A DNA stretch of 64,000 bases, from the NCBI GenBank assembly GCA_945889085.1, contig CAMDBM010000004.1, positions 1-64,000 of the forward strand. The letters are read 5' to 3'. This document shows, one piece after another, positions 17,664-26,330 of the stretch. Within the stretch, counting starts at the first letter, position 1, and each line of letters begins with the position of its first letter. The notes beneath the pieces are model-generated. The model did no database searches. It was not told the origin of the DNA and saw only the letters and a program-made list of their open reading frames with translations. Source of the DNA: WLJO01 sp945889085. Its GTDB lineage: Bacteria > Actinomycetota > Acidimicrobiia > Acidimicrobiales > Ilumatobacteraceae. Made by a program: the position numbers and the translations under genes.

Positions 17664-17738
17664 GGGCGTCTCACGCTAACCACGAGCCGGTCCGGCGCAT
17701 GACACGCCGGGACCGCAGGCGGTCCGGCACCACCCCGG

Positions 17739-19172
17739 TCAGACGGGTCCGGGAACCGCCGGCGTTCCGGGCGCGAGCCAGTTGTTCGGCGTCAGCACCG
17801 GAATCCGGAGTGCGAGCGCTGTCCCCCCGCCATTCGGTGGGTCAACGAACGTGGCCGTACCACGGTGGGCGCGGAGGATGTCGGCCACGATTGCGAGCCC
17901 GAGGCCGGTTCCCCCGCTGTCGGAGGACCTGCTCTCGTCGAGGCGCACGAACGGCTGGAAGACGCGCTCGCGGTCCTGCGGATCGATCGACAGACCGTCG
18001 TTGGTTACCGTGAGCACAGCATCGGAGCCTTCGCGAACGAGCGATACGGAGATCCGCGACCGAGCGTGACGCTCGGCATTGTCCAGCGCATTGCGCAGCG
18101 CCCGGAGCAGCAACTCCGGAACGCCGTTCACCGCCACTGTCGAGAGGTCGCAGGTGTAGCCGAGCTCGGGCCTGCGGAGGCGGCGGAGCTCGAGCTCGGT
18201 GTGCACCACGGGTTGCAGATCGACGGGTCCCGCGGCCGCCTCGGTCCGGGCTGTGTCGAGCCGGGTGAGGTCCAGCAGGTCACGCGCCAGGGCCTCCAGC
18301 CGGCCCAGCTCCTCGAGGGTGTCCGCAGCGACCTCCTGCCAGTCCGTTCGATCGGGGTGGGCGACGGCCACCTCGAGGCCGAGCCGCGCTGCGGCGAGCG
18401 GGCTGCGCAGCTCGTGGCTCGCATCAGCGGCGAAGCGACGCTCCCGCTCCCGGGCAAGGTGCAGACGCTTGAGCAGGTTGTTCATCGTGGATGTCAGGTG
18501 CTCGATCTCGTCGCCGGTGGGCTCCTGCGTCAGCCGGAACTCCAGGTGCTCGGGGTCCACGCGGTCTACCTGTGTCGTCAGTAGCTCCACCGGGCGCAGA
18601 GCGCGGGCGACCGCGAACCACACCACGAGGATGAGCAGTGCCTCGAGCAGCGGGATACCGGTAGCGAAGAGCAGCGTCAGCCGGTTGCTCAGGTGGTTCA
18701 CGCCGTCGAGCGTCGTAGCGGCGTAGATGCCGACCGGGCCGATGCGCGAATCCACTTCCATCGCAGCGATCCGCCAGTCGTCCTTCACGTCGCCGAATAC
18801 ATTGAGGTCCTTCACCGACGCATACGCCGGCGAGCCGGTGCTCGGGCGGACCCGGTCGAGCACGGCGACAGTCGAGAGACCTGGTGTGGAGGCGAGCACC
18901 GTGCCGTCCAGGGCAATGATCTGCACGATGCCGGTCTCGCGGCCCGTCACGGGCACCGCTGACGTCAGTTGGCCCAGCCGGGCGCTGTCAATCAGACCGA
19001 CGATTCGGTCACGGAGGCTTCGATCGATCTCGTCGACCATCGACCTGCGCTGAAGGGCGATGAGGGCGAAGGCACCGACCACGAGCGCAACGAGCAGGGC
19101 AGCAGACGCAGCGACGGTTACGCGGAAGCGGATCGACCGCCGTCGGAACCAGCTGGTGCGGTTACTGGGCAC
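17739..19172 (-). CDS. Sensor histidine kinase (MprB-like)
   Basis: This 477-residue kinase has a first membrane helix (about 17-40), an extracytoplasmic sensor of about 120 residues, a second helix (about 165-190), HAMP, a HisKA dimer with phospho-His near 253 (ADASHELRSPLAAARLG) and a HATPase domain (N box LRNALDNAERHA, G boxes SGGTGLGLAIVADILRAHRG). GTG at 19172 overlaps the 3' end of the response regulator by 11 bases, which fixes the start; the longer open frame only shadows the regulator. It should autophosphorylate on an envelope signal and phosphorylate the adjacent regulator. With the HtrA protease nearby it resembles MprAB-PepD. Confidence 0.92.
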   Translation of the reverse strand: MPSNRTSWFRRRSIRFRVTVAASAALLVALVVGAFALIALQRRSMVDEIDRSLRDRIVGLIDSARLGQLTSAVPVTGRETGIVQIIALDGTVLASTPGLSTVAVLDRVRPSTGSPAYASVKDLNVFGDVKDDWRIAAMEVDSRIGPVGIYAATTLDGVNHLSNRLTLLFATGIPLLEALLILVVWFAVARALRPVELLTTQVDRVDPEHLEFRLTQEPTGDEIEHLTSTMNNLLKRLHLARERERRFAADASHELRSPLAAARLGLEVAVAHPDRTDWQEVAADTLEELGRLEALARDLLDLTRLDTARTEAAAGPVDLQPVVHTELELRRLRRPELGYTCDLSTVAVNGVPELLLRALRNALDNAERHARSRISVSLVREGSDAVLTVTNDGLSIDPQDRERVFQPFVRLDESRSSDSGGTGLGLAIVADILRAHRGTATFVDPPNGGGTALALRIPVLTPNNWLAPGTPAVPGPV

Positions 19173-19848
19173 GGGAAACCATTCGGTAGCCGCCGCCGCG
19201 GATCGTCTCGATCGAGCCGTCGCCAAGCTTGCGCCGCAGTGCGGACACGTGCACCTCGACAACGTTCGGCCCACCCTCGTACGCGAAGTCCCAGACGTGC
19301 TCGAGGATGTCAGTTTTCGGTACCACCTCGCCGGCGCGCCGGAGGAGGTACTCGAGCACGGCGAGTTCCTTCGTGGTGAGTGAAACCGGCTCGCCCAGAC
19401 GGGTACACGTTCGGGAAACCGGGTCGAGTTCGATGTCGCCGGAGCGGAGCACGGTTGCGGTCGGCGATGTCGAGCGGCGCAGCAGGGCCCGGACACGCGC
19501 GAGGAGCACGGTGTACGAGAAGGGCTTGGACAAGAAGTCGTCCGCCCCCGTATCGAGCGCCTCGGCCTCGTCGAGTTCTCCGTCCTTGGCGGTCAGCATG
19601 AGGATGGGGGTGGCGATGCCGCGGGCGCGCAGGTCCGCGCACAGGCGGAGCCCGTTGATCCCCGGAAGCATGATGTCGAGGAGGATGAGGTCGTGATCCG
19701 TTGTGGTGGCCATCCAGTGGCCGTCCGTGCCGGTGGCGGCCACGTCCACGGCAAAGCCCTCGGCCTCGAGCCCGCGACGGAGGGCGGCGGCGAGACGCTT
19801 GTCGTCCTCCACAACCAGAATGCGCATGTCCGTCATTGTGTCGCGCAT
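19162..19848 (-). CDS. OmpR/PhoB-family response regulator (MprA-like)
   Basis: This 228-residue regulator has a receiver domain (MRILVVEDDKRLA, acceptor Asp near 58 in LILLDIMLPG, Lys in FLSKPF) and a C-terminal winged helix (PVSLTTKELAVLEYLLRRAGEVV, then NVVEVHVSALRRKLG and GGGYRMV). ATG at 19848 is used; ATGs at 19836 and 19827 are also possible and the receiver proper begins at the last. It overlaps the kinase gene by 11 bases and is divergent from the HtrA protease. TTCAG-type repeats upstream at 19864-19889 are candidate self-binding sites. Confidence 0.95.
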   Translation of the reverse strand: MRDTMTDMRILVVEDDKRLAAALRRGLEAEGFAVDVAATGTDGHWMATTTDHDLILLDIMLPGINGLRLCADLRARGIATPILMLTAKDGELDEAEALDTGADDFLSKPFSYTVLLARVRALLRRSTSPTATVLRSGDIELDPVSRTCTRLGEPVSLTTKELAVLEYLLRRAGEVVPKTDILEHVWDFAYEGGPNVVEVHVSALRRKLGDGSIETIRGGGYRMVSRAQ

Positions 19849-19863
19849 TGTGACTGATCGAAC

Positions 19864-19889
19864 CTGAAGAGCCCTTCAGGAAGGTTCAG
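19864..19889. promoter_or_regulatory. Candidate response-regulator operator (TTCAG repeats)
   Basis: In the gap between the divergent response regulator and HtrA genes there is CTGAA at 19864-19868, TTCAG at 19875-19879 and TTCAG at 19885-19889. The last two are direct repeats ten bases apart, the spacing expected for a dimeric OmpR-family regulator; the first two form the palindrome CCTGAA-gagccc-TTCAGG. The position suits control of both flanking genes. That the adjacent regulator binds here is inference. Confidence 0.45.
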
Positions 19890-19966
19890 CGTGGGCACAG
19901 GTTCGATTCGGCATGATCTCGGGGAACAACCTGCTGCACGAGTGAACCGTCGTGCCCGCTGACAGG

Positions 19967-21232
19967 ATGACAAACATGACTCCAGATCGTCCCAATCCGT
20001 GGATGGCCCAAGGCTCGCCGTTGCCCCCACCCTCCGGTGTGACCCCCGGCAATCCATACGGGAATCGCCCGATGTCGACGCCCATCCCGAAGGCGCAGCG
20101 ATCCCCGAACCGCACCCTCCGGGCCGCCGTCGTTGGCGGGTTGGTGGGTGCGGTCGTCTCTGCAGCCGTTGCCTTCGGCACCGTCAAGCTCACCGACAAC
20201 ACCTCCTCGCGCACGGTGATGGTGCCGCTGGCGAGCATCGACAAGCCCGTGAGCACAGCAACAGCCACCACGCTGCCGGCAGGGTCAACGCTCTCGAAGG
20301 ACCCGGCGGCCAGCTTGGAACTGCACGACCTGATCACCATGGTCGGGCCCTCCGTAGTGGCCGTCGAGGTCAGCCGTGCCGACAGTTCCGGTGCGATCCA
20401 GCCGGTCGCTGCCGGCTCGGGCGTCATCATTTCGAGTGACGGTCTCGTCCTCACCAACGCTCATGTGGTCACCGTGCAGGACGAGTCTGGGCGCGAGGTG
20501 GACGGCGCGGTCTTCACGCTGAAGATGAGCGACGGCACCGTGCGGGAGGCGAAGGTTCTTGGCAAGGCCCCCGACTTCGATATTGCGCTCATGCGTCTTA
20601 CCGACACGACGAACCTCACGCCGATCACGCTCGGGGACTCGTCCGGCCTCCGGGTCGGTGACGATGTTGTTGCGATAGGCAATGCACTGGGCCTCGGCGA
20701 CAGCCCGACGATCACGCGTGGCATCGTGTCGGCGCTCGACCGCTCCCTCAGGGAGTCGAGCACCGTCACGCTCTACGGCCTGATCCAGACCGATGCACCG
20801 ATCAACCACGGCAACTCGGGCGGCGCGCTCGTTGATGCACGGGGTCACCTCATCGGGATCAACTCCGCCGGTATCCCCGACGCCCAGAACATCGGGTTCG
20901 CCATCGCCATCGACAGCATCAAGCCGCTGCTGGAGGACCTCGAGGCCGGCAGGACCCCGACGGCAACGCCGACAGCGTTCCTCGGTGTGAGCGTGAGCCA
21001 GACCCCGAGCGGCGTAACCATCGTCTCGGTCACTGACGGCAGCGGTGCGGGCAAGGCGGGCATCGAGGTTGGCGACATGATCAAGAAGGTCGCCAACACC
21101 GACATCTCGACAATCGAGCAGTTGGGCGAGGTGTTGCGGACCATCATGCCCGGCACCACCAACATGGTACGGGTGCTCCGCGACGGCGTGCAGATCGACC
21201 TCAACGTCCAGATGGGCTCACGCGACGACTGA
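19967..21232 (+). CDS. HtrA/DegP-like S1C serine protease (PepD-like)
   Basis: The 421-residue protein has a Pro-rich cytoplasmic N terminus (about 1-48), one membrane helix (about 51-73), a linker, a trypsin-like domain and a C-terminal PDZ domain (about 330-421). The catalytic triad is His near 166 (TNAHVV), Asp near 205 (DFDIALMRL) and Ser near 284 (NHGNSGGALVD). It would degrade or chaperone misfolded envelope proteins. ATG at 19967 is preferred; GTG at 19952 and ATG at 19976 are alternatives. It is divergent from a two-component system, as in actinobacterial envelope-stress modules. Confidence 0.93.
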   Translation: MTNMTPDRPNPWMAQGSPLPPPSGVTPGNPYGNRPMSTPIPKAQRSPNRTLRAAVVGGLVGAVVSAAVAFGTVKLTDNTSSRTVMVPLASIDKPVSTATATTLPAGSTLSKDPAASLELHDLITMVGPSVVAVEVSRADSSGAIQPVAAGSGVIISSDGLVLTNAHVVTVQDESGREVDGAVFTLKMSDGTVREAKVLGKAPDFDIALMRLTDTTNLTPITLGDSSGLRVGDDVVAIGNALGLGDSPTITRGIVSALDRSLRESSTVTLYGLIQTDAPINHGNSGGALVDARGHLIGINSAGIPDAQNIGFAIAIDSIKPLLEDLEAGRTPTATPTAFLGVSVSQTPSGVTIVSVTDGSGAGKAGIEVGDMIKKVANTDISTIEQLGEVLRTIMPGTTNMVRVLRDGVQIDLNVQMGSRDD

Positions 21233-21251
21233 CCGTCCGGCCGTCAGCGGG

Positions 21252-21719
21252 TCACGTCCCGGCCTGGTACTCGCGGTCCGCCCGCTTGCCTCGGTAGACG
21301 CGCATGTCGATTGCGCGGAACACAGCGGGCTCGAGGCGGAACAGGAGGCGGTGCTCGGTGCGCATGTTGGCGAGGAACGCATCGGCTGCGGCATCCCCGG
21401 CTGGCTGCCGGACGTATTTGTCGACAAGCCGTGCAGACATCGGCCAGATGTTGAAGTCCGGTAGTTCGTGCACGGTTACCGTGCCGTCCATCCCCACGTG
21501 CCCGGCAGCGGGAGACATCGCCTCGACGCACAGCGACGCTCGCGGGTCCGCGAACAACTGTCTGCACCAGACACGCTCGTAGGTCCCGGTGATCCAGGCA
21601 GCAGTGCCGTCCCAGTGGAACCACACCGGGACGGTGTACGGCAAGCCATTCCGGCGCAGCGTGGCCAGCACCCCCACGTGTGGTTGCGCGAGGAACCCCT
21701 CGATGTCGGGAGCGGTCAT
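21252..21719 (-). CDS. Pyridoxamine 5'-phosphate oxidase-fold (PPOX/FDOR) protein
   Basis: This 155-residue split beta-barrel protein starts with IEGFLAQPHVGVLATLRRNGLPYTVPVWF, the usual N terminus of F420- or FMN-binding PPOX-class proteins, followed by ITGTYERVWCRQLFADPRASLCVEA. Such proteins reduce small molecules or bind heme or F420; actinobacteria carry many. The real cofactor cannot be decided. ATG at 21719 is chosen over GTG at 21728. It converges on the HtrA gene with an 19-base gap. Confidence 0.85.
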   Translation of the reverse strand: MTAPDIEGFLAQPHVGVLATLRRNGLPYTVPVWFHWDGTAAWITGTYERVWCRQLFADPRASLCVEAMSPAAGHVGMDGTVTVHELPDFNIWPMSARLVDKYVRQPAGDAAADAFLANMRTEHRLLFRLEPAVFRAIDMRVYRGKRADREYQAGT

Positions 21720-21791
21720 GCGCGGCACGCGCCCAGTCTGGTCGACGGACCGTGGGGCATACTCGCATGGCCACGTTCGTCAGGAGCCCAG

Positions 21792-22460
21792 ATGACAACC
21801 AGCCCAAAGTCCCCGCCGTCGGGTGTGCCCGAACCCTCCTCGGGCGGCAATCAGCGCCGGATCCTCTTCGTGGCTCTCGGCACCGTGATCGCTGCCGTGA
21901 TCGCTGTCGTTGTCGTCGTCTCCACGGGTGGGTCGAGCACGCCGAAGCTCATCACGCTCCTCCAGGTGCAGCCGGTCCGGATCACGGGGGAACCGCTCCC
22001 CACCCCGGAGGCGGGTGCGTCCGACAACTCGTTGGGCAAGTCGGTCCCGCGGATCGACGGCAAGACGTTCGGCAGCCGATCGATCTCCATCAAGCCGGGC
22101 AAGCCGACCCTCGTGGTCGCGATCAACCGTGCGGATGCAGACGTCCAGGCGGAAGTGGAGGCGCTCGTGCAGTGGCACCACGCTTACCTCACCCCCGAGG
22201 CGCTCAATGTCATCACCCTGGTGACCGGCCCCGATCGGGACGGTGCGGCGGACCCGGTCTCGAGCTGGCTGGTCCGCGAGGAATGGCCGTTCCCGGTGCT
22301 GGTCGACGACGCGGCATCGAGCGCTGCTGCCGCGCTCGGCTTCCTCGCCACGCCGGCCTTCCTCATCGTGGGGACCGACGGAATCGTCAGGTTCCGGGCT
22401 CTCGGCGCCCTCCCGATCGACCGGCTCGTGCTGGAGCTGAAGAACCAGCTTGGCCTGTAG
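21792..22460 (+). CDS. Membrane-anchored thioredoxin-like protein
   Basis: This protein has 222 residues: a short cytoplasmic N terminus, one membrane helix (about 23-45) and an extracytoplasmic thioredoxin-fold domain. The fold is suggested by KPTLVVAINRADADVQAEVEALVQWHHAY and LGFLATPAFLIVGTDGIVRFRALGAL, which contain the cis-Pro (ATPA) and a TlpA/AhpC-like ending. No CxxC pair is present, so it is not a classical disulfide reductase; it may be a binding or scaffold protein. The ATG at 21792 is far inside a longer open frame. Its stop codon directly abuts the stop of the convergent MFS gene. Confidence 0.72.
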   Translation: MTTSPKSPPSGVPEPSSGGNQRRILFVALGTVIAAVIAVVVVVSTGGSSTPKLITLLQVQPVRITGEPLPTPEAGASDNSLGKSVPRIDGKTFGSRSISIKPGKPTLVVAINRADADVQAEVEALVQWHHAYLTPEALNVITLVTGPDRDGAADPVSSWLVREEWPFPVLVDDAASSAAAALGFLATPAFLIVGTDGIVRFRALGALPIDRLVLELKNQLGL

Positions 22461-23753
22461 TCAGCCCACCCGGGCGGACTCGTCGCGGCGCCCCTCGAGA
22501 GCTTCGGGGCGCCAGCGCGGCGGCGAGTCGGAACCGTTGACGATCTGTTTCCACGAGGGCCAGAGGAACTGCACGGTGATCACGTACATCGCGAGGACGA
22601 GTGACGACAGCCACAGCGTGGTGCGCAGGCCGAGCACCTTGTCCGCGAGGTAGCCGTTGATGATCGAGAAGCCGCCGAACGCGAGCCCAACGAGGGCCGA
22701 GTAGATGGACAGCACTCGACCGCGGAACTGCTCGGGTGCATCACGCTGGACAACCGCACCCATCGTGATGAAGGAGATCGGTGCGGACATGCCGAACAAC
22801 ATCGTGGCGATCACAGCGAGGTACGACGAGTGTGCCTGTGATGCAAGGAGGATCGCGAAGCACGAGATGAGGGGCACGAGCGTGAGCACGCGGGAACGCC
22901 CGATGAGCGCGGTCATCCCCGCCACACAGAACCCTGCGGCGAGCGCGCCGATGCCCATCGAGACGTAGAGCACCATCCAGAAGCGCTCCCAGTCGGTGAC
23001 GGAGGCTGCGTACGTGGGGATCGTGCTGAAGGTCATGGCGCAGCACAACTGCACAAAGACGGTGCTGATGATCATCGTTCGCGTGCCCGGTGTACGCCGG
23101 GCCAGCGTGATGGCGCGGCCGATCTCGCCGAATGCCTGGGTCATCTTCACCGTTCCGCCGCCGTGCAGGGGCCTGCGGATTGTCATCATCACGAAGGCCA
23201 TCGCAACGAAGCTGACCGCGTTGCCGGTAATGCTCGCGGCAGGGCCCCAGATGCTCGTGGTGATCGCCGCGAGCATCGGGCCGACGGCCCTGCCGCTGTT
23301 CCACGTCATGCCCGACAGCGACAGCGCTCCGAGTAGTTCCTCGCGTGGCACGAGTAGTGGGATCATCGCCTGGAACGCCGGGTTGCCGAGCGAGCTAGCG
23401 CAGCCCTGGAGAAACACGATCGCCGAGAGCGTGTACGCCGAGGTGACACCGCTGTGAACGGTCAGAGCAAGCACACCCGCCAGGACCGCTTGCACCCACT
23501 GCATGGTCATGGCGACCCGCCGACGGTCGAAACGGTCGGCGACAAGCCCACCGATCGGCGACATCAGCCCCTGTGGGATGAACAGGCTCGAGAAGACGAG
23601 CGCGGTGGCCCCGGAACTCTTGCTATTGGTGGCCACGAGCACCGTTACGGTCACGGCCTGCATCCAGGTGCCGAGGTCCGACACCATGGCCGAAGTCCAC
23701 AGTCGACGGAAGTCCTTGTGTCGACGAAGGGTGACGATTGGGTTGGAACTCAC
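22461..23753 (-). CDS. MFS transporter (enterobactin-exporter/EntS-like, DUF894)
   Basis: This is a major facilitator superfamily protein of 430 residues with about twelve membrane helices. The start FRRLWTSAMVSDLGTWMQAV and the loop GGLVADRFDRRRVAMTMQWVQA are typical of the MFS_3 (DUF894) group, which exports siderophores, drugs or other metabolites. The second half repeats the pattern (APEQFRGRVLSIYSALVGLAFGG). GTG at 23753 is chosen: a TACGGT -10 element at 23764-23769 lies ten bases upstream and overlaps the alternative GTG at 23765, ruling that one out. The substrate is unknown. Confidence 0.85.
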   Translation of the reverse strand: MSSNPIVTLRRHKDFRRLWTSAMVSDLGTWMQAVTVTVLVATNSKSSGATALVFSSLFIPQGLMSPIGGLVADRFDRRRVAMTMQWVQAVLAGVLALTVHSGVTSAYTLSAIVFLQGCASSLGNPAFQAMIPLLVPREELLGALSLSGMTWNSGRAVGPMLAAITTSIWGPAASITGNAVSFVAMAFVMMTIRRPLHGGGTVKMTQAFGEIGRAITLARRTPGTRTMIISTVFVQLCCAMTFSTIPTYAASVTDWERFWMVLYVSMGIGALAAGFCVAGMTALIGRSRVLTLVPLISCFAILLASQAHSSYLAVIATMLFGMSAPISFITMGAVVQRDAPEQFRGRVLSIYSALVGLAFGGFSIINGYLADKVLGLRTTLWLSSLVLAMYVITVQFLWPSWKQIVNGSDSPPRWRPEALEGRRDESARVG

Positions 23754-23910
23754 GGCGCTGGCCACCGTACCGGAGCGACCCGAACGCGCTCGTTGCCGAG
23801 GTTCGGGTTGGCCACCGCTTCGCTGTTCACGAGGACTGATAATAGTTGCTCTCAGCAAGTAACTGGTGGCACTCAGAGCGCGCCCACCTGCCAGTAGGGT
23901 GGGGACCGCA

Positions 23911-24798
23911 ATGGCTGGCCGTTTCCGGTTTTCGATCCCCCAGCGACGTCAACAGGACGATCCGTGGTTCCGCATCGGTGCTCTCGATGTGACCACGACG
24001 GTCCTCGTCGCTCTGCTCAGTGCGCTCACGATCTTCGTGTATGCCGTCGAGTCATCTGTGCTCACCCACTTCGTGATGTTCCCGGACAAGGTCTGGTCCG
24101 GGCAGGTGTGGAGACTCGTCACGTGGCCCGTGGTCACCGACGGCGAGGTGCTCTGGGGCATCATCACCATCGCCATCTTCTGGTGGTTCGGCCGTGACCT
24201 CGAGGCGCAGGTTGGCAGGGTGCGCTTCGCTGTGCTCCTCGCGGCAATAACCATCGGTTCCGGTCTGGTTGCCGCCGGCCTCGATGTGGGTCTGGTCGGT
24301 CTTCGCTACGTGGAACTCGCCATTTTCGTGCTGTTCATCGCAGAGCACCCGCGTGTTCCCTTCTTCTTCGGGATTCCCGGTTGGATCATTGCTGCGGTCT
24401 TCGTCGGGGCCGAGGTCCTGCAGCGTCTTGGCAACCGTCAGTTCGAGGAACTCTGGGTGACGCTGGTCTCGCTCGCGATCGCGTTGCTGGTGGGCCGCTC
24501 CTACGGCCTCGCCGCGGATCAGGCCTGGATCCCCAACCTCAGTCGGTCATCGAGCGTCAAGCGCGCCCGTGCCAAGCGTCCGGCGCGCCAGCCGCGGCAG
24601 AAGAAGGGGAAGTCCGCGCCCGCACAGAAGGTTGTCAGCGGTCCGTGGGCGCCACCGAACCCGCCCGCAGCATCTGACCAGGTCGACGTGGACCGCCTGC
24701 TCGACAAGATCTCCTCGCAGGGAATCGATGCCCTGAGCGCCGACGAGAAGCGGCGGCTCAAGGAAGCAAGCGAGCGCATCCGCCGGGATCGGCTCTGA
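23911..24798 (+). CDS. Rhomboid-like membrane protein, probably proteolytically inactive
   Basis: The protein has 295 residues with about five or six membrane helices (residues 25-215) and a soluble basic tail. SGQVWRLVTWPVVTDGE and GRDLEAQVGRVRF match rhomboid loop motifs, but neither the HxxxN of helix 2, nor the GxSG serine site, nor the catalytic His is visible. The C-terminal VDRLLDKISSQGIDALSADEKRRLKEAS resembles the short DUF6576-type tail often found after rhomboids. I infer a pseudoprotease that binds membrane substrates. A TAGGGT -10 element at 23895-23900 lies ten bases before the ATG. Confidence 0.75.
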   Translation: MAGRFRFSIPQRRQQDDPWFRIGALDVTTTVLVALLSALTIFVYAVESSVLTHFVMFPDKVWSGQVWRLVTWPVVTDGEVLWGIITIAIFWWFGRDLEAQVGRVRFAVLLAAITIGSGLVAAGLDVGLVGLRYVELAIFVLFIAEHPRVPFFFGIPGWIIAAVFVGAEVLQRLGNRQFEELWVTLVSLAIALLVGRSYGLAADQAWIPNLSRSSSVKRARAKRPARQPRQKKGKSAPAQKVVSGPWAPPNPPAASDQVDVDRLLDKISSQGIDALSADEKRRLKEASERIRRDRL

Positions 24799-24802
24799 GG
24801 GA

Positions 24803-25468
24803 TCACCCCTTCGGGCGCATTGTCTCGGACCAGCCGCTCGCATCGAGGCCCAACTCGCGGTAGCGGCGTACGATCTGCAGCGGCGGGGGCAGTTCGTTAC
24901 CGGCGCTGATGAGCGACATGTTCGGGCCGTCCTCGGCCCACACGTGACAGGTGTTGAGGTTCATCGCGAGACTGCGCTTGCGCTCCTCCGGTGTCACCGA
25001 CTCGCTGAACGAGGTCCCGGTCATCTTGGCCCGGACTGCCTGCATCGACCAGATCGTCTGCACGGCCACCGGTGCCATCGCCTGGATGAGCGCAGTGGTG
25101 TGGGTGCAGGCCCGCGGCCCACCGAACAGCTCCCGGATGCGGTGGGTGAAACCTCTGGCGATGTTCAGCCCGATCAGCTTCTGGTAGTGGTCGACGATGT
25201 TCGTGCACGTGGTGTGCGGGTGTGCCTCGAACACCACTGCCGCGTCGATGATCTCCATCTGGGGATAGGCAACGGTGAGGTCCACGATCATGTGATGCAT
25301 CACGAGGGGCTCGTCATCGTCGGGCACATACAGGCCACCCGGCTTTCGGTCCATGACCGCGCCCCGGATGAGGACCGTGTTCTCGTCCTTGAGGAACGAC
25401 TTCACCTCGTAATTCCGCGTGTGGAGGAGCGGGAGGTCCGGATCGTCCGGGAGGATGTCGTGCGCCAT
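24803..25468 (-). CDS. DUF2889 domain protein
   Basis: This protein of 221 residues matches the DUF2889 pattern: an N-terminal segment about modified small molecules (VLIRGAVMDRKPG), MIVDLTVAYPQMEIIDAAVVFEAHPHTTC, IGLNIARGFTHRIRELFGGPRACTHTTALIQAM and a C-terminal CHVWAEDGP. The conserved His and Cys (HTTC, CTHTT) could bind a metal. The function of the family is not established. ATG at 25468 is chosen; the frame is open for 45 codons upstream but overlaps the region upstream of the divergent metallo-hydrolase. The gene converges on the rhomboid-like gene with a 4-base gap. Confidence 0.82.
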   Translation of the reverse strand: MAHDILPDDPDLPLLHTRNYEVKSFLKDENTVLIRGAVMDRKPGGLYVPDDDEPLVMHHMIVDLTVAYPQMEIIDAAVVFEAHPHTTCTNIVDHYQKLIGLNIARGFTHRIRELFGGPRACTHTTALIQAMAPVAVQTIWSMQAVRAKMTGTSFSESVTPEERKRSLAMNLNTCHVWAEDGPNMSLISAGNELPPPLQIVRRYRELGLDASGWSETMRPKG

Positions 25469-25589
25469 GGGGACTATGTCACTCCGTGCGGGTCGCTCCG
25501 GCCAAACCGGGGCCCGGCCAAGTGGGTTCACCCAACCCGGTTGTCGGCATGCTGCGCAGGCCACCCGGTGGGGCGCGTACGATCTGGTC

Positions 25590-26306
25590 GTGGACCAACG
25601 CATCTACTTCCGTCAGCTGCTCTCGGGCCGGGACTTCGCCGTGGACGACCCGATTGCCCAGCAGATGGTCAACTTTGTCTACGCAATCGGCGACCGGGCC
25701 ACTGGTGAGTGCGTCCTGGTGGACCCCGCCTACAGCGCGAAGGAATTGGTCGAGATCGTCGGTGCCGACGGAATGCGGGTAACGGGTGCGCTCGCAACCC
25801 ACTATCACCCCGATCACGTGGGCGGGAGCATGATGGGCTTCAAGCTCGAGGGCGTCCGCGAACTGCTCGCCGAGGTCGGCGTGAAGGTGCACTGCAACGA
25901 GGCCGAGATCCCGTGGGTAAAGAAGGTGACCGAGCTGTCCGATTCCGACCTCGTCGCTCACGAGGGCGGTGATTCGCTCATGGTCGGCGACATCAAGATC
26001 GAGTTGCTGCACACGCCCGGCCACACGCCCGGGTCCCAGTGCTTCTTGGTTGACGGGTGCCTGGTATCGGGCGACACGCTGTTCCTCGACGGGTGCGGCC
26101 GCACGGACCTGCCAGGCAGCGATCGTGGGCAGATGTACGACTCGTTGCAGCGCCTCGCGGCCCTGCCCGAGGACACGATCGTGTACCCGGGCCACAAGTA
26201 CCACCCGATGTCGAGTGCCGCCATCGGCTCGGTGGTGCAGACCAACTATGCGTTCAAGCCCCGCACCAAGGAGCAGTGGGTCATGATGTTCGGCGGCGGC
26301 GACTGA
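25590..26306 (+). CDS. Metallo-beta-lactamase-fold hydrolase (glyoxalase II-like)
   Basis: This 238-residue metallohydrolase has the dinuclear zinc motif THYHPDHVGG (His 71, His 73, Asp 75, His 76), a further His in LLHTPGHTPGSQCFLV, an Asp in VSGDTLFLDGCGRTDLPG and a terminal His in VYPGHKYH. This set places it with glyoxalase II and persulfide dioxygenase-like enzymes; the CGRTDLPG segment is common in the latter group, so either thioester hydrolysis or sulfur oxidation is possible. GTG at 25590 follows a TACGAT -10 element (25578-25583) by six bases, which fixes the start within a longer open frame. Confidence 0.88.
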   Translation: MDQRIYFRQLLSGRDFAVDDPIAQQMVNFVYAIGDRATGECVLVDPAYSAKELVEIVGADGMRVTGALATHYHPDHVGGSMMGFKLEGVRELLAEVGVKVHCNEAEIPWVKKVTELSDSDLVAHEGGDSLMVGDIKIELLHTPGHTPGSQCFLVDGCLVSGDTLFLDGCGRTDLPGSDRGQMYDSLQRLAALPEDTIVYPGHKYHPMSSAAIGSVVQTNYAFKPRTKEQWVMMFGGGD

Positions 26307-26330
26307 CCAGCGACCAACAGGTTGCTGCCG

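Noticed and set aside
17664..17738. yybP-ykoY manganese riboswitch before the GDT1-type gene
   Set aside because: The -10 element lies nine bases from the start codon, leaving no leader for a riboswitch.
22458..22463. Directly abutting stop codons of convergent genes
   Set aside because: Striking but explained by compact gene packing; no structure seen.
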